From Mogibacterium neglectum (lineage in GTDB: Bacteria > Bacillota > Clostridia > Peptostreptococcales > Anaerovoracaceae), in NCBI RefSeq assembly GCF_030644205.1, contig NZ_CP128647.1:1302001-1366000 (forward strand): a stretch of DNA of 64,000 nt, given 5' to 3'. The translations under genes and the position numbers were made by a program. Below, one piece after another: positions 35,385-43,741 of the stretch (its first letter is position 1; every line of letters starts with the position of its first letter). The notes under the pieces are model-generated. The model saw nothing but the letters and a program-made list of their open reading frames with translations. It was not told where the DNA came from and ran no database searches.

Positions 35385-35744
35385 TTAACCTAACAGCTTC
35401 TCTTCCCAGTCCTTCTCTCTGAAGCCACCGAGCACGAAGTCATCACCAACGACTAGCGGTCTCTTTACAAGCATCCCATTAGATGCTAGAACCTCGAGCT
35501 GCTCATCTTCGCTCATCGCATCTAGCTTATCCTTGAGTTCCATTTCTCTATAGAGCATTCCGCTTGTGTTAAAGAACTTTCTCACCGGCTTGTCACTTCT
35601 AGACAGCCAGTCCCTTAGCTCTTCTTTAGTCGGATTATTTTCAACTATATGTCTGTCATCGTAAGCGACACCATTGTCATCAAGCCACTTCTTAGCCTTC
35701 TTGCATGTGCTGCATTTTGGATACTCATTAAATAGAACTTTCAT
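35385..35744 (-). CDS. Spx/ArsC-family thioredoxin-fold protein
   Basis: About 119 residues. N-terminal MKVLFNEYPKCSTCKKAKKWL has the C-x-x-C of Spx/YffB/ArsC-like proteins (CSTC), and the C-terminal KRPLVVGDDFVLGGF is the standard end of the family. Reductase or transcriptional regulator (Spx, MgsR) are both possible; a reductase is the more cautious reading. The second ATG (35744) is preferred, six bases after GGAGG. It follows msrAB closely, so an oxidative-stress operon is likely. Confidence 0.88.
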   Translation of the reverse strand: MKVLFNEYPKCSTCKKAKKWLDDNGVAYDDRHIVENNPTKEELRDWLSRSDKPVRKFFNTSGMLYREMELKDKLDAMSEDEQLEVLASNGMLVKRPLVVGDDFVLGGFREKDWEEKLLG

Positions 35745-35758
35745 AGTCATCCTCCTTC

Positions 35759-36742
35759 TTACTTTACAAGTTCAATCAGGTCGCCATAACCTGCCTCTAG
35801 CATGTCTTCAACTGGTATAAATTTTAGAGCTACTGAATTGATGCAGTATCTCATGCCGCCATCTTCTGTTGGTCCATCCTGAAATACGTGTCCCAGATGA
35901 GAATTTGCACCCTTACTTCTAACTTCTACGCGCTCCATACCGAATGTAGTGTCTCGCAGATAGACAACATGTTCCTCACTTATAGGTCTTGTAAATGCAG
36001 GCCATCCACAGCCAGAGTTGAATTTATCCGTTGATACGAACAGCGGTTCACCTCTCACGACGTCTACATAGATGCCCTTTTCAAAGAAGTCATCGTATTC
36101 ACCAGAAAATGCTCTCTCTGTCCCTGACTTTCTAACGACGTTATACGCCTGTGGTCCGATGCGGTAGAATAGTTCCTCCTCAGTCTCATCTGATGGATAG
36201 AGATCATCCTTTATTTCCTGACCAGCCTCTCTAGCTTCTGCAGCAAATAGAGCTCTAACTTCTTCGATCTCATAGTTTGTAATGTGACAGTATCCACCTG
36301 GGTTCTTATCGAGATAGTCCTGATGGTAATCCTCGGCAGCATAGAATGAACCAAGTGACTCTAGTTCTACGTAGAACTCTTCATTAATATCTCTCTGCTG
36401 TCCGAATACCTTCTCTAATATCGGCAAATCCTGCTCATCCTCGTAATATACTCCAGTCTGGTATTGTGTTCCGATATCCGGTCCTTGTCTATTCTGAACA
36501 GTTGGATCGATGACCATAAAGAAAGCATGCGTTAACTTCTCGAGCGATAGTCTCTCAGGATTATATGCGACTTTAACAGTCTCCCTATGGCCAGTATCAC
36601 CTCTGCAAACCTGCTCATACGAAGGGTTCTCAACTCTTCCATTCGCATACCCAACAGTCGTCTCTATAACTCCTGGTATCTCCTTGAAAACCCTCTCTGT
36701 GCCCCAGAAGCAACCACCAGCAAAATATATATTCTTACTCAT
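35759..36742 (-). CDS. msrAB: Fused peptide methionine sulfoxide reductase MsrA/MsrB
   Basis: 327 residues from the ATG at 36742, which has AAGGAG seven bases upstream; a longer frame starting at 36769 lacks one. The MsrA part has the catalytic [11 protein letters not shown]. The MsrB part has [10 protein letters not shown] and the catalytic cysteine in [11 protein letters not shown]. It repairs both stereoisomers of methionine sulfoxide using thioredoxin-like donors. The MsrB zinc cysteines (C-x-x-C pairs) are not evident, as in zinc-free MsrB forms. Confidence 0.95.
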   Translation of the reverse strand: MSKNIYFAGGCFWGTERVFKEIPGVIETTVGYANGRVENPSYEQVCRGDTGHRETVKVAYNPERLSLEKLTHAFFMVIDPTVQNRQGPDIGTQYQTGVYYEDEQDLPILEKVFGQQRDINEEFYVELESLGSFYAAEDYHQDYLDKNPGGYCHITNYEIEEVRALFAAEAREAGQEIKDDLYPSDETEEELFYRIGPQAYNVVRKSGTERAFSGEYDDFFEKGIYVDVVRGEPLFVSTDKFNSGCGWPAFTRPISEEHVVYLRDTTFGMERVEVRSKGANSHLGHVFQDGPTEDGGMRYCINSVALKFIPVEDMLEAGYGDLIELVK

Positions 36743-36861
36743 TGTTATTCTCCTTATCGGCGAAAGCACATAATCTATTCCATATAGCTGAATCCATCAT
36801 ACAGCTTGTGTACAATTTAATTATATACATTACAGCCATTTTTTCAATGCTTTATTTAAAG

Positions 36862-36885
36862 AAAAAAGGCAGCCCTCGGGCTGCC
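36862..36885 (-). terminator. Terminator of the MetE-like gene
   Basis: 8-base arms GGCAGCCC and GGGCTGCC around TC, followed by T6 on the minus strand. Confidence 0.92.
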
Positions 36886-36935
36886 CTCTAATGGGTTATT
36901 ATCAATCACATGCTTTTAGTCTATCTAACGCAATT

Positions 36936-38060
36936 TTAGTTCTGTTCCCAAACTTCTTCTGCTACTTCCTTGACGAGTCTTAACTTAGCCCACTGCTCTT
37001 CTTCAGTTAGCTTGTTCCCTATCTCACAAGATGCAAATCCGCACTGAGGGCTGAGGCAAAGTCTCTCAAGTGGTACGTATTTACTTGCTTCCTTAATTCT
37101 TGCAATAACTGTTTCTTTATCTTCTAACTTCGGTGACTTGGTCGTGATAAGACCGAGAACCACCTTCTTGTCAGGAGAAACCTTTGCAAGTGCCTCAAAA
37201 CTTCCTGAACGCTCATCATCATACTCGAGTAACAGCGCATCTACGTTCTCCTTTGCAAATACGTAATCTGCAACCGAGTCATATGCTCCACTTGAGAAGT
37301 ATGTCGAATTATAATTTCCTCTGCAGATGTGCGAAGTGATAACTAGATTTTCAGGCTTTCCTTCAAGCGCGAGGTTGTTCACCTCAAGCAGCTGTGCCTT
37401 AACTGTTTCTAAATCAATACCTAATGCTTTATATCTGAGCTTTGCAGCATCCCCCACAACTGCACCCCATGTGCAGTCATCGAACTGCAGGTTTCGGCAA
37501 CCGGCATCGTAGAACTGTTTAATTACCTCACGATAAGCCTTAGCGATATCATGAATCAGTTCTTCATTTGTCTCATAGAACTTTCTCGTGCTCTCAAGGT
37601 TATCTGGAATGATGAACTGCTGGAATGTCTGCGCAGGTGCAGGAATAGTATACTTAGCGACAGTTTGCTCATCTTCGAACTGCTTTAAGAATTTAAAATA
37701 CTCTACAAATGGGTGAGGCTTAGCTTTTAGCTTACCTACTAGGTATGTATCATCTAGCAATGCGAGCTCGCCATGGAACTGAATTCCGCCACCTGTATTC
37801 TCATGTTCAACGCCCTCAAACCCCCACATGAAGTCGAGATGCCAGAAAGTTCTTCTGAACTCTCCATCTGTAATTACATGGCAACCGAGTTCCTTCTGCT
37901 TAGCTACAAGCTTTGCAACCTCTTCATCAACAATCTTGTCGTAATCTTCCTTGCTAATCTCATTCTTTCTTAACTGTGCCTTTGCATCCTTAAGTGCCTG
38001 TGGTCTAAGAAAGCTTCCTACATAGTCATATCTAAATGGTGTCTTTAATTCATTGCTCAT
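36936..38060 (-). CDS. MetE-C-like (YxjG/YxjH-type) cobalamin-independent methyltransferase
   Basis: 374 residues, equal to the C-terminal catalytic half of MetE. Features are VGSFLRP at the N-terminus, ITDGEFRR, the FDDCTWG substrate block, the zinc-type histidine and cysteine in SHICRGNYNS, and the C-terminal cysteine in LSPQCGFASCE. Such proteins transfer methyl groups in methionine supply or salvage, but the true donor for YxjG/YxjH proteins is not settled. No SAM riboswitch or T-box was recognised upstream. Monocistronic, with a terminator on each side. Confidence 0.88.
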   Translation of the reverse strand: MSNELKTPFRYDYVGSFLRPQALKDAKAQLRKNEISKEDYDKIVDEEVAKLVAKQKELGCHVITDGEFRRTFWHLDFMWGFEGVEHENTGGGIQFHGELALLDDTYLVGKLKAKPHPFVEYFKFLKQFEDEQTVAKYTIPAPAQTFQQFIIPDNLESTRKFYETNEELIHDIAKAYREVIKQFYDAGCRNLQFDDCTWGAVVGDAAKLRYKALGIDLETVKAQLLEVNNLALEGKPENLVITSHICRGNYNSTYFSSGAYDSVADYVFAKENVDALLLEYDDERSGSFEALAKVSPDKKVVLGLITTKSPKLEDKETVIARIKEASKYVPLERLCLSPQCGFASCEIGNKLTEEEQWAKLRLVKEVAEEVWEQN

Positions 38061-38190
38061 ATATACATACCCCCTCTTGTTTTCTAAACATAGATTACCA
38101 TCAAGTCAAATTTTATGGAAATACTTATTATCCATAGCAAGATATAGGTTAATTTTATATCTTGTACATTGATTGCCTACATTTAAGCAT

Positions 38191-38220
38191 AAAAAACAGG
38201 GTCCTTTACGGGAGCCCTGT
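38191..38220 (-). terminator. Terminator of lysS
   Basis: Arms ACAGGG and CCCTGT with additional GC pairing inside, followed on the minus strand by T6, 22 bases past the lysS stop. Confidence 0.85.
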
Positions 38221-38241
38221 CATAATCATAATCTTGTGATA

Positions 38242-40188
38242 TTAGTATAGCTTCGCACCTGCTGGAATCGAATCATCTAGCATTAATAGATTTAGAATTT
38301 CCTCTCCGTCATAATCGCAGATTGCTGACAGCAGCATTCCGCATGATTCAAGGCCCATCATCTTGCGTGGTGGAAGATTTGTAATTGCAACGAGAGTCTT
38401 TCCAACTAACTCCTCTGCAGAGTATGTCTCCTTGATACCGGACAATATTGTTCTAGCCTGGCCCGAACCGTCATTAAGGGTGAACTTAAGAAGCTTCTTG
38501 CTCTTAGGTACTTCCTCACAAGCCAGAACCTTAACTACTCTGAAATCAGACTTGCTAAATGTATCGAAGTCTACGAATTCTTCGAACAATGGTTCAACTT
38601 TAATCTTTGATAGGTCAAGTTTTCTATCAATCTTTTCTTCGGAGCTGCTGCCTTTTCCAAGCGGTTTCATAACAGGGAATAGCTGTACGTCCCTGATAGT
38701 CGAAGAATCTGTAAGCAGCATCACCAGTCTGTCAACACCGATTCCAAGTCCACCAGTTGGCGGCATTCCTACTTCTAGCGCATTTACGAAATCCATATCC
38801 ATCGGATGAGCTTCATCGTCAATACCAAGATCAAGTTCACGCTGCTGCTCTGCGAATCTCTCGTACTGATCAAGTGGATCGTTGAGCTCTGAGAAAGCAT
38901 TTGATAGCTCCCATCCGTTGATGTAAGCTTCAAATCTACGAGTGATGCGAGGATCTTTAGGGTCCTTCTTAGCAAGCGGTGATACCTCAACAGGATGTCC
39001 GGTGAGGAACACTGGCCCATCTAGCAGTCCTGGGATATCCTCGCAGTACTCATCAAACATCTCTGCGATAATCTTTCCACGAGTCCACTTATTAACCTCT
39101 TCGGCATCCATTCCATAGGTGATTGCACGCTCGCGAGCTTCTGCATCATCATCGATCTTATCAAAAGGGATTCCTGTAACCTTAATTACAGATTCTGTCA
39201 TATCAATCTTATTCCATGGAGGTGTAACATCAAAGGTTTTACCCTCGTAGGATATTATAGGCGAACCATTTACTTCCATAGCGCACTTGTATACGATCTG
39301 CTCCATGAGGTCCATCATATCTTCCTGATTTCCATATGCCATGTAGCATTCCATAGAAGTGAACTCAGGACTGTGATTCTTATCCATTCCCTCATTACGG
39401 AATACCTTACCTAGCTCATACACTCTATCGAGTCCACCGACAATCAGCCTCTTGAGCGGTAACTCAAGCGAAATCCTGAGGTGAAGATCAAAGTCTAGCG
39501 CGTTGTGATGTGTATTGAACGGTCTAGCATTAGCACCGCCAGCTATCGTCTGTAGCACCGGAGTCTCAACCTCAAGGAAACCATAGTCATCCTCGAGCAC
39601 TCTGCGGATAGTACTAACTACCTTTGCACGCTTTAAAAAAGTATCCCTAACGTCTGAGTTGACGATTAAATCGACATAGCGTTGTCTATATCTTAGGTCT
39701 GTATCTACTAAGCCACTCCATTTGTCAGGAAGTACCTGCAGAGACTTTGCCTGAAGTGTAAGTTCCTGCACGTGAATAGATATCTCATCTGTCTTGGTTT
39801 TAAATACAATTCCCTTAAGTCCTACAAGATCTCCAATATCATATGTCTTGAAAACTTTGTACTCTTCAGCTCCAATATCATCGCGCTTAACATAGCACTG
39901 GATTCTGCCTTGCTTATCCTGAACGTCAAAGAATGCGGCCTTACCCATGATTCTCTTGCTCATGATACGACCTGCAATCGCTACCTCTTGATCTTCAAGT
40001 GCATCATAATTGTCCTTTATATCCTTACTGTGAGCAGTTACGTTATATGTCTCCTGCACAAATGGGTCTCTGCCCATCTCACGAAGTTCTTGCAGCTTAT
40101 CTCTTCTAATCTGTCGCTGCTCGCTTATTTCTTCTGCAGTAAGCCCCAGCTGTTCCTGCTCAGGAGTCTTTACGTTGTCATTACTCAT
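38242..40188 (-). CDS. lysS: Lysyl-tRNA synthetase with C-terminal tRNA-binding (Trbp111-like) domain
   Basis: 648 residues against about 500 for ordinary LysS. The N-terminal anticodon-binding OB fold (VAIAGRIMSKRIMGKAAFFD) and class II core are complete: motif 2 around FRNEGMDKNHSPEFTSMECY and motif 3 GGLGIGVDRLVML. From about residue 530 an extra domain follows: FDTFSKSDFRVVKV, LKFTLNDGSGQARTILSGI and NLPPRKMMGLESCGMLL. This matches the EMAP/Trbp111 tRNA-binding domain found at the end of MetRS. The frame is continuous with no stop between the parts, so it is a true fusion. It would raise affinity for tRNA in a non-specific way. Confidence 0.95.
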   Translation of the reverse strand: MSNDNVKTPEQEQLGLTAEEISEQRQIRRDKLQELREMGRDPFVQETYNVTAHSKDIKDNYDALEDQEVAIAGRIMSKRIMGKAAFFDVQDKQGRIQCYVKRDDIGAEEYKVFKTYDIGDLVGLKGIVFKTKTDEISIHVQELTLQAKSLQVLPDKWSGLVDTDLRYRQRYVDLIVNSDVRDTFLKRAKVVSTIRRVLEDDYGFLEVETPVLQTIAGGANARPFNTHHNALDFDLHLRISLELPLKRLIVGGLDRVYELGKVFRNEGMDKNHSPEFTSMECYMAYGNQEDMMDLMEQIVYKCAMEVNGSPIISYEGKTFDVTPPWNKIDMTESVIKVTGIPFDKIDDDAEARERAITYGMDAEEVNKWTRGKIIAEMFDEYCEDIPGLLDGPVFLTGHPVEVSPLAKKDPKDPRITRRFEAYINGWELSNAFSELNDPLDQYERFAEQQRELDLGIDDEAHPMDMDFVNALEVGMPPTGGLGIGVDRLVMLLTDSSTIRDVQLFPVMKPLGKGSSSEEKIDRKLDLSKIKVEPLFEEFVDFDTFSKSDFRVVKVLACEEVPKSKKLLKFTLNDGSGQARTILSGIKETYSAEELVGKTLVAITNLPPRKMMGLESCGMLLSAICDYDGEEILNLLMLDDSIPAGAKLY

Positions 40189-40276
40189 TGTGGTTCATAA
40201 TCCTTTCTCGCGAATTATATAAATATATTGTCGTACATCGCAGAAAGTATCTTCGATGCACTTCTTGAACGGATTT

Positions 40277-40756
40277 TTACTTTCTAACGTCAAGAACTTT
40301 GTAATTAGCAGTTCCGTCTATTACCGGAAACTCTAGCACATCTCCTGCTCTAGCACCTAACAGGTGCTGTCCCACCGCAGACGCATTTGAAAGTTTTCCG
40401 TTAAATGGATCTGCCTCTGTATTTCCTACAATCTTGTAAGTAACTTCTTCATCATATATCAGATCGTAAAGTGTTACTGTACGACCAGTAGCGATTACCC
40501 CTTCATCAGGTATCTCATCCTCATCTGCAATCTTAGCTGTACGAAGCATCGCTTCAATAGTGGTAATTCTTTCCTCTGTCTCTGCCTGTGCATCCTTTGC
40601 CGCATCGTACTCCGAGTTCTCAGAGATATCTCCGTATGAGATGGCCTCCTTAAGTCTCTCGGCATTTTCCTTTCTAGTTACAGTAACCAGATGATCGAGC
40701 TCTTTTTGGAGGGCTTCATATCCTTCTCTCGTCATTTCATTATCATGTGTTGCCAT
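40277..40756 (-). CDS. greA: Transcription elongation factor GreA
   Basis: 159 residues. The N-terminal coiled coil has the tip acidic residues in GDISENSEYDAAKDAQ, which stimulate RNA polymerase cleavage of backtracked RNA. The C-terminal FKBP-like domain ends LEFPVIDGTANYKVLDV. AAAGGAG precedes the ATG. It is upstream of lysS, a common Firmicute order (greA-lysS). Confidence 0.96.
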   Translation of the reverse strand: MATHDNEMTREGYEALQKELDHLVTVTRKENAERLKEAISYGDISENSEYDAAKDAQAETEERITTIEAMLRTAKIADEDEIPDEGVIATGRTVTLYDLIYDEEVTYKIVGNTEADPFNGKLSNASAVGQHLLGARAGDVLEFPVIDGTANYKVLDVRK

Positions 40757-40786
40757 TGGTCTCTTACTCCTTTCAACCTTCTGTTA

Positions 40787-41884
40787 TTAAATCTCGTATT
40801 TCTTTACATTTTCGCTTTCTGCTAGGTTAAGCAGTGCGGAATACTTCAGTCTAAATGTCATGATATCTCCGATTTTAACGTTGCCCTTTACATCCTCGAC
40901 ATCGACGATAGTGTGATCGCCTGATGCACCGATTACCGATGTCCCATCCATCTCAGGAATCAAATCGTCTATATCACCATAGTCAGCTCTACCTATTGCT
41001 AAAAGCGCTCTCATACGCATGCCTCTATCAACATACTCTCTCTTCTTACCAGCAGCATCTACCCCGAGCTCTCCCTGCGGATAGCTGGCCTTTACCTTAA
41101 GCTCTATAACCTCCGCTTTGAGCACGAAAGGGCACTCTAATTTATCCATAGCCTCAAGATTATAACATAATCTGACATCCTCTAGTGGACCAATTAAAGG
41201 ACCAGCCCCAAGTCTCAGCATATTAATCTTCTTTGGCATGTATCCATGGTATACTCCGAGCAAGCTCGTTGTAGCCCCACCAGATACGTATTCTAGTTTT
41301 CTCCCAATCTCAGTTTCAACCCTCTCCGCTAATTTGGCGAGGGCGACCATCTTATCCTCTGTAGGAATTACAGAGCCATAGCACCCAAGATTAGTCCCTA
41401 TACCAGCAAGTACAAGCCCATGCATCTCGTTCTCCACCTTGACAGCAGTCTCAACTAGTTCATCGAGATCAAAGAATCCTTCTCTAAGGTCACCAAGATC
41501 AGCCATCAGAATTACCTTATGAGTAACTCTCTTATCAAGTGCTATCTTATTTATCTCCTCTAATACAACGAGCTCGCTGTTTAGACTGATGTCTGCAATA
41601 TCCACCATCTCGTCAATTTCTGATAGCATTGGAATTCTGATTAGAAGAAGTGGCACTCTTATACCAGCCTCTTTAGCTCGTTTAAGTTGTTCAAGCCTAG
41701 ATGATCCTATCAGCTTTGCTCCACCAGCCACGAAGTCTTCGGCAGCCGCAATTGACCCATTTGTAGCCTTAATTATACCCGCTATTTGGATTCCCTGCTC
41801 ACCGCACTTATCCGATAGTTTCTTTACGTTATTGACCAGCTTAGTCCTATCATGAAGGAGCGCCGGATATTTATATTCTGCCAT
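40787..41884 (-). CDS. Alanine/ornithine racemase-family PLP enzyme
   Basis: 365 residues. Alanine racemase fold type III with the PLP lysine expected in GIIKATNGS near residue 37. A PLP-phosphate-binding stretch is seen in YVSGGATTSLL, and RLGAGPLIG follows. This pattern fits the alanine/ornithine racemase subgroup (YhfX-like or ornithine racemase Orr) rather than biosynthetic Alr. Making D-ornithine for Stickland catabolism is plausible in a proline-reducing organism, but no other ornithine pathway genes lie here. I use the ATG at 41884, nine bases after AGAGAG; the longer frame would overlap the upstream ligase gene. Confidence 0.85.
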   Translation of the reverse strand: MAEYKYPALLHDRTKLVNNVKKLSDKCGEQGIQIAGIIKATNGSIAAAEDFVAGGAKLIGSSRLEQLKRAKEAGIRVPLLLIRIPMLSEIDEMVDIADISLNSELVVLEEINKIALDKRVTHKVILMADLGDLREGFFDLDELVETAVKVENEMHGLVLAGIGTNLGCYGSVIPTEDKMVALAKLAERVETEIGRKLEYVSGGATTSLLGVYHGYMPKKINMLRLGAGPLIGPLEDVRLCYNLEAMDKLECPFVLKAEVIELKVKASYPQGELGVDAAGKKREYVDRGMRMRALLAIGRADYGDIDDLIPEMDGTSVIGASGDHTIVDVEDVKGNVKIGDIMTFRLKYSALLNLAESENVKKYEI

Positions 41885-41901
41885 ATCAATCATCTCTCTT
41901 T

Positions 41902-43740
41902 CTATGACCACTTATTGTCTTCAACGAACCTTCTTATCTTCAGTCCCGTCGTCTTGTTGAAGTCTCTATCTCGGATGATCACGTGGTTAATTCTCTTGAA
42001 GAGAGGCATTGCTTCATTCTGCTTGTCTACAATGCGCTCTATATACTCCCTAACCTGTTCATCAGTCACATCTCCTCCGAGCTCCTCAAATAGCAGCTCC
42101 CTATTAGGCTTGATAGTCGCATATATACCACGCTTCAGCTGATCATCATTATCCTCATCACCCCATACCATGCATTCTTCAATACACTCGTTCTTCATCA
42201 GATAAAACTCGAGTTCTTCTGGGAAAACGTTCTTGCCATTAGCCGTGATGATGACATTCTTCTTGCGTCCTGTAATATAGATGTAATTCTTGTCATTCAG
42301 ATATCCAAGATCACCGGTGTGGAACCATCCGTCCTTAATCACCTCGTCTGTGCCCTCTTGATTCTTATAGTATCCCATCATGATATTAGGTCCGCGGAAG
42401 CAAATCTCTCCAACTCCATCATAATCCTTATCTGCAATCATGCATTCCACAAACGGAAGTAGGTGACCTGCAGATGCATTATCTATGAGCTTTGGATCCT
42501 CTGGGTTCAGAGAAACCATTGGAGACGTCTCCGTCAGTCCATATCCCTGAACGGCGTTAATGCCAAGATCTCTATAGAAATCCATAATATCTCCATCAAT
42601 CGCCGCACCGCCGACGATTAGCATCTTCATGCGGCCACCAAAAAGCTCGGTAATCTTTTTTGTCGCAGGTTTGCTCACATCTATTCCAATATGCTTGGTA
42701 AATCTATTTATCTTCATCAGAGCTTTAAGCTGTTTCTCTTTGCCGCTCTTCTTAATCTGTCTCGAAATCTTACTGTAGAAGTTTTCGTATATCAAGGGCA
42801 CCGCTAGCATCAGGTGTGGTTTTACCTCCTGCAAATCCTTAACAATGTATTTGAGACCCTGGCAAAATGCTATCGTAGCTCCGCAGTACATCGACTCGAT
42901 GAAAGTACACGTGCACTCGTAGGTGTGATGTATCGGAAGCACGGAGAAGAATATATCTCCTACCTCAATATTTAAGTACGTCTGTGCCACCATGACATTA
43001 GAGCAGATGTTCTTGTTATTAAGCATTACTCCCTTTGAAGTACCAGTAGTTCCAGATGTGAATAGTATAATCGCCATGTCGGTGTTTATGATTTCGGCAT
43101 CTATAAAGCTTTTATCACCGGCTTTTACGAGTTCATATCCATGTTCCATCAGCTTGTGCCATGATAGGAGTCCTTTGTCGGCATTCTCGTGGCTATGCAT
43201 TCCCACATTTATCACGAACTCAAGGGCGTTATCATCTCTTTCCTTTATTCGCTTAAAAATATCGTAATGCTTATCCATGGTGATGACCGCTGAGAGCTCT
43301 CCACTCGTAGTTAGCTGAGATAATTCTTCCTCGTTGAGCTCCTTATCGAGTGGTACGACTACACCTGTTCCACCAACTACTGCTAGATAGCTTTCTGCCC
43401 ACTCATAGCAGTTCTTGCCAATTACACCGATGTGTTCCCCCTTTAGTCCAATCTCGATAAGTGCAGTTCCGAGAGCATTTACATCTGCTAGCACCTTGCT
43501 ATAAGAAATCTCTTGGAAGGGTTCGTCCTTGTTGAACTTCTGCAGGAATAACGGTTTATCTCCATAAAGCTTCGCACTAGTCTCCAGTATATTCTTAATA
43601 TCTGTAACCGGGCGTCGCCATGTATATTTAATCGCAGGATCTTTAGATTCTTTAATCGCATCCATAATAGCCTGCATATCTTCCATTTCTTTCGCCTTAA
43701 TCTGACGGTATTCTTCTCTAATATCGCTATTATCTTCCAC
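41902..43740 (-). CDS. AMP-dependent acyl-CoA synthetase (long-chain fatty acid ligase type), second copy
   Basis: About 612 residues. AMP-binding P-loop ILFTSGTTGTSKGVML, the VQGYGLTETSP motif, and the hinge region YITGRKKNVIITANGKNVFPEE. This is the FadD/long-chain acyl-CoA synthetase pattern, forming acyl-AMP and then acyl-CoA. The open frame extends to 43860, but that would overlap the upstream gene by 119 bases. I choose the GTG at 43738-43740, one base after the upstream stop, with AAGGG about 14 bases before it. An ATG at 43686 with AAGG is the alternative. Paralogous to the gene just upstream; substrate unknown. Confidence 0.88.
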   Translation of the reverse strand: MEDNSDIREEYRQIKAKEMEDMQAIMDAIKESKDPAIKYTWRRPVTDIKNILETSAKLYGDKPLFLQKFNKDEPFQEISYSKVLADVNALGTALIEIGLKGEHIGVIGKNCYEWAESYLAVVGGTGVVVPLDKELNEEELSQLTTSGELSAVITMDKHYDIFKRIKERDDNALEFVINVGMHSHENADKGLLSWHKLMEHGYELVKAGDKSFIDAEIINTDMAIILFTSGTTGTSKGVMLNNKNICSNVMVAQTYLNIEVGDIFFSVLPIHHTYECTCTFIESMYCGATIAFCQGLKYIVKDLQEVKPHLMLAVPLIYENFYSKISRQIKKSGKEKQLKALMKINRFTKHIGIDVSKPATKKITELFGGRMKMLIVGGAAIDGDIMDFYRDLGINAVQGYGLTETSPMVSLNPEDPKLIDNASAGHLLPFVECMIADKDYDGVGEICFRGPNIMMGYYKNQEGTDEVIKDGWFHTGDLGYLNDKNYIYITGRKKNVIITANGKNVFPEELEFYLMKNECIEECMVWGDEDNDDQLKRGIYATIKPNRELLFEELGGDVTDEQVREYIERIVDKQNEAMPLFKRINHVIIRDRDFNKTTGLKIRRFVEDNKWS

Positions 43741-43741
43741 T

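Noticed and set aside
38061-38190. SAM riboswitch or T-box before the MetE-like gene
   Set aside because: The spacer is short and AT-rich with no S-box or T-box core.
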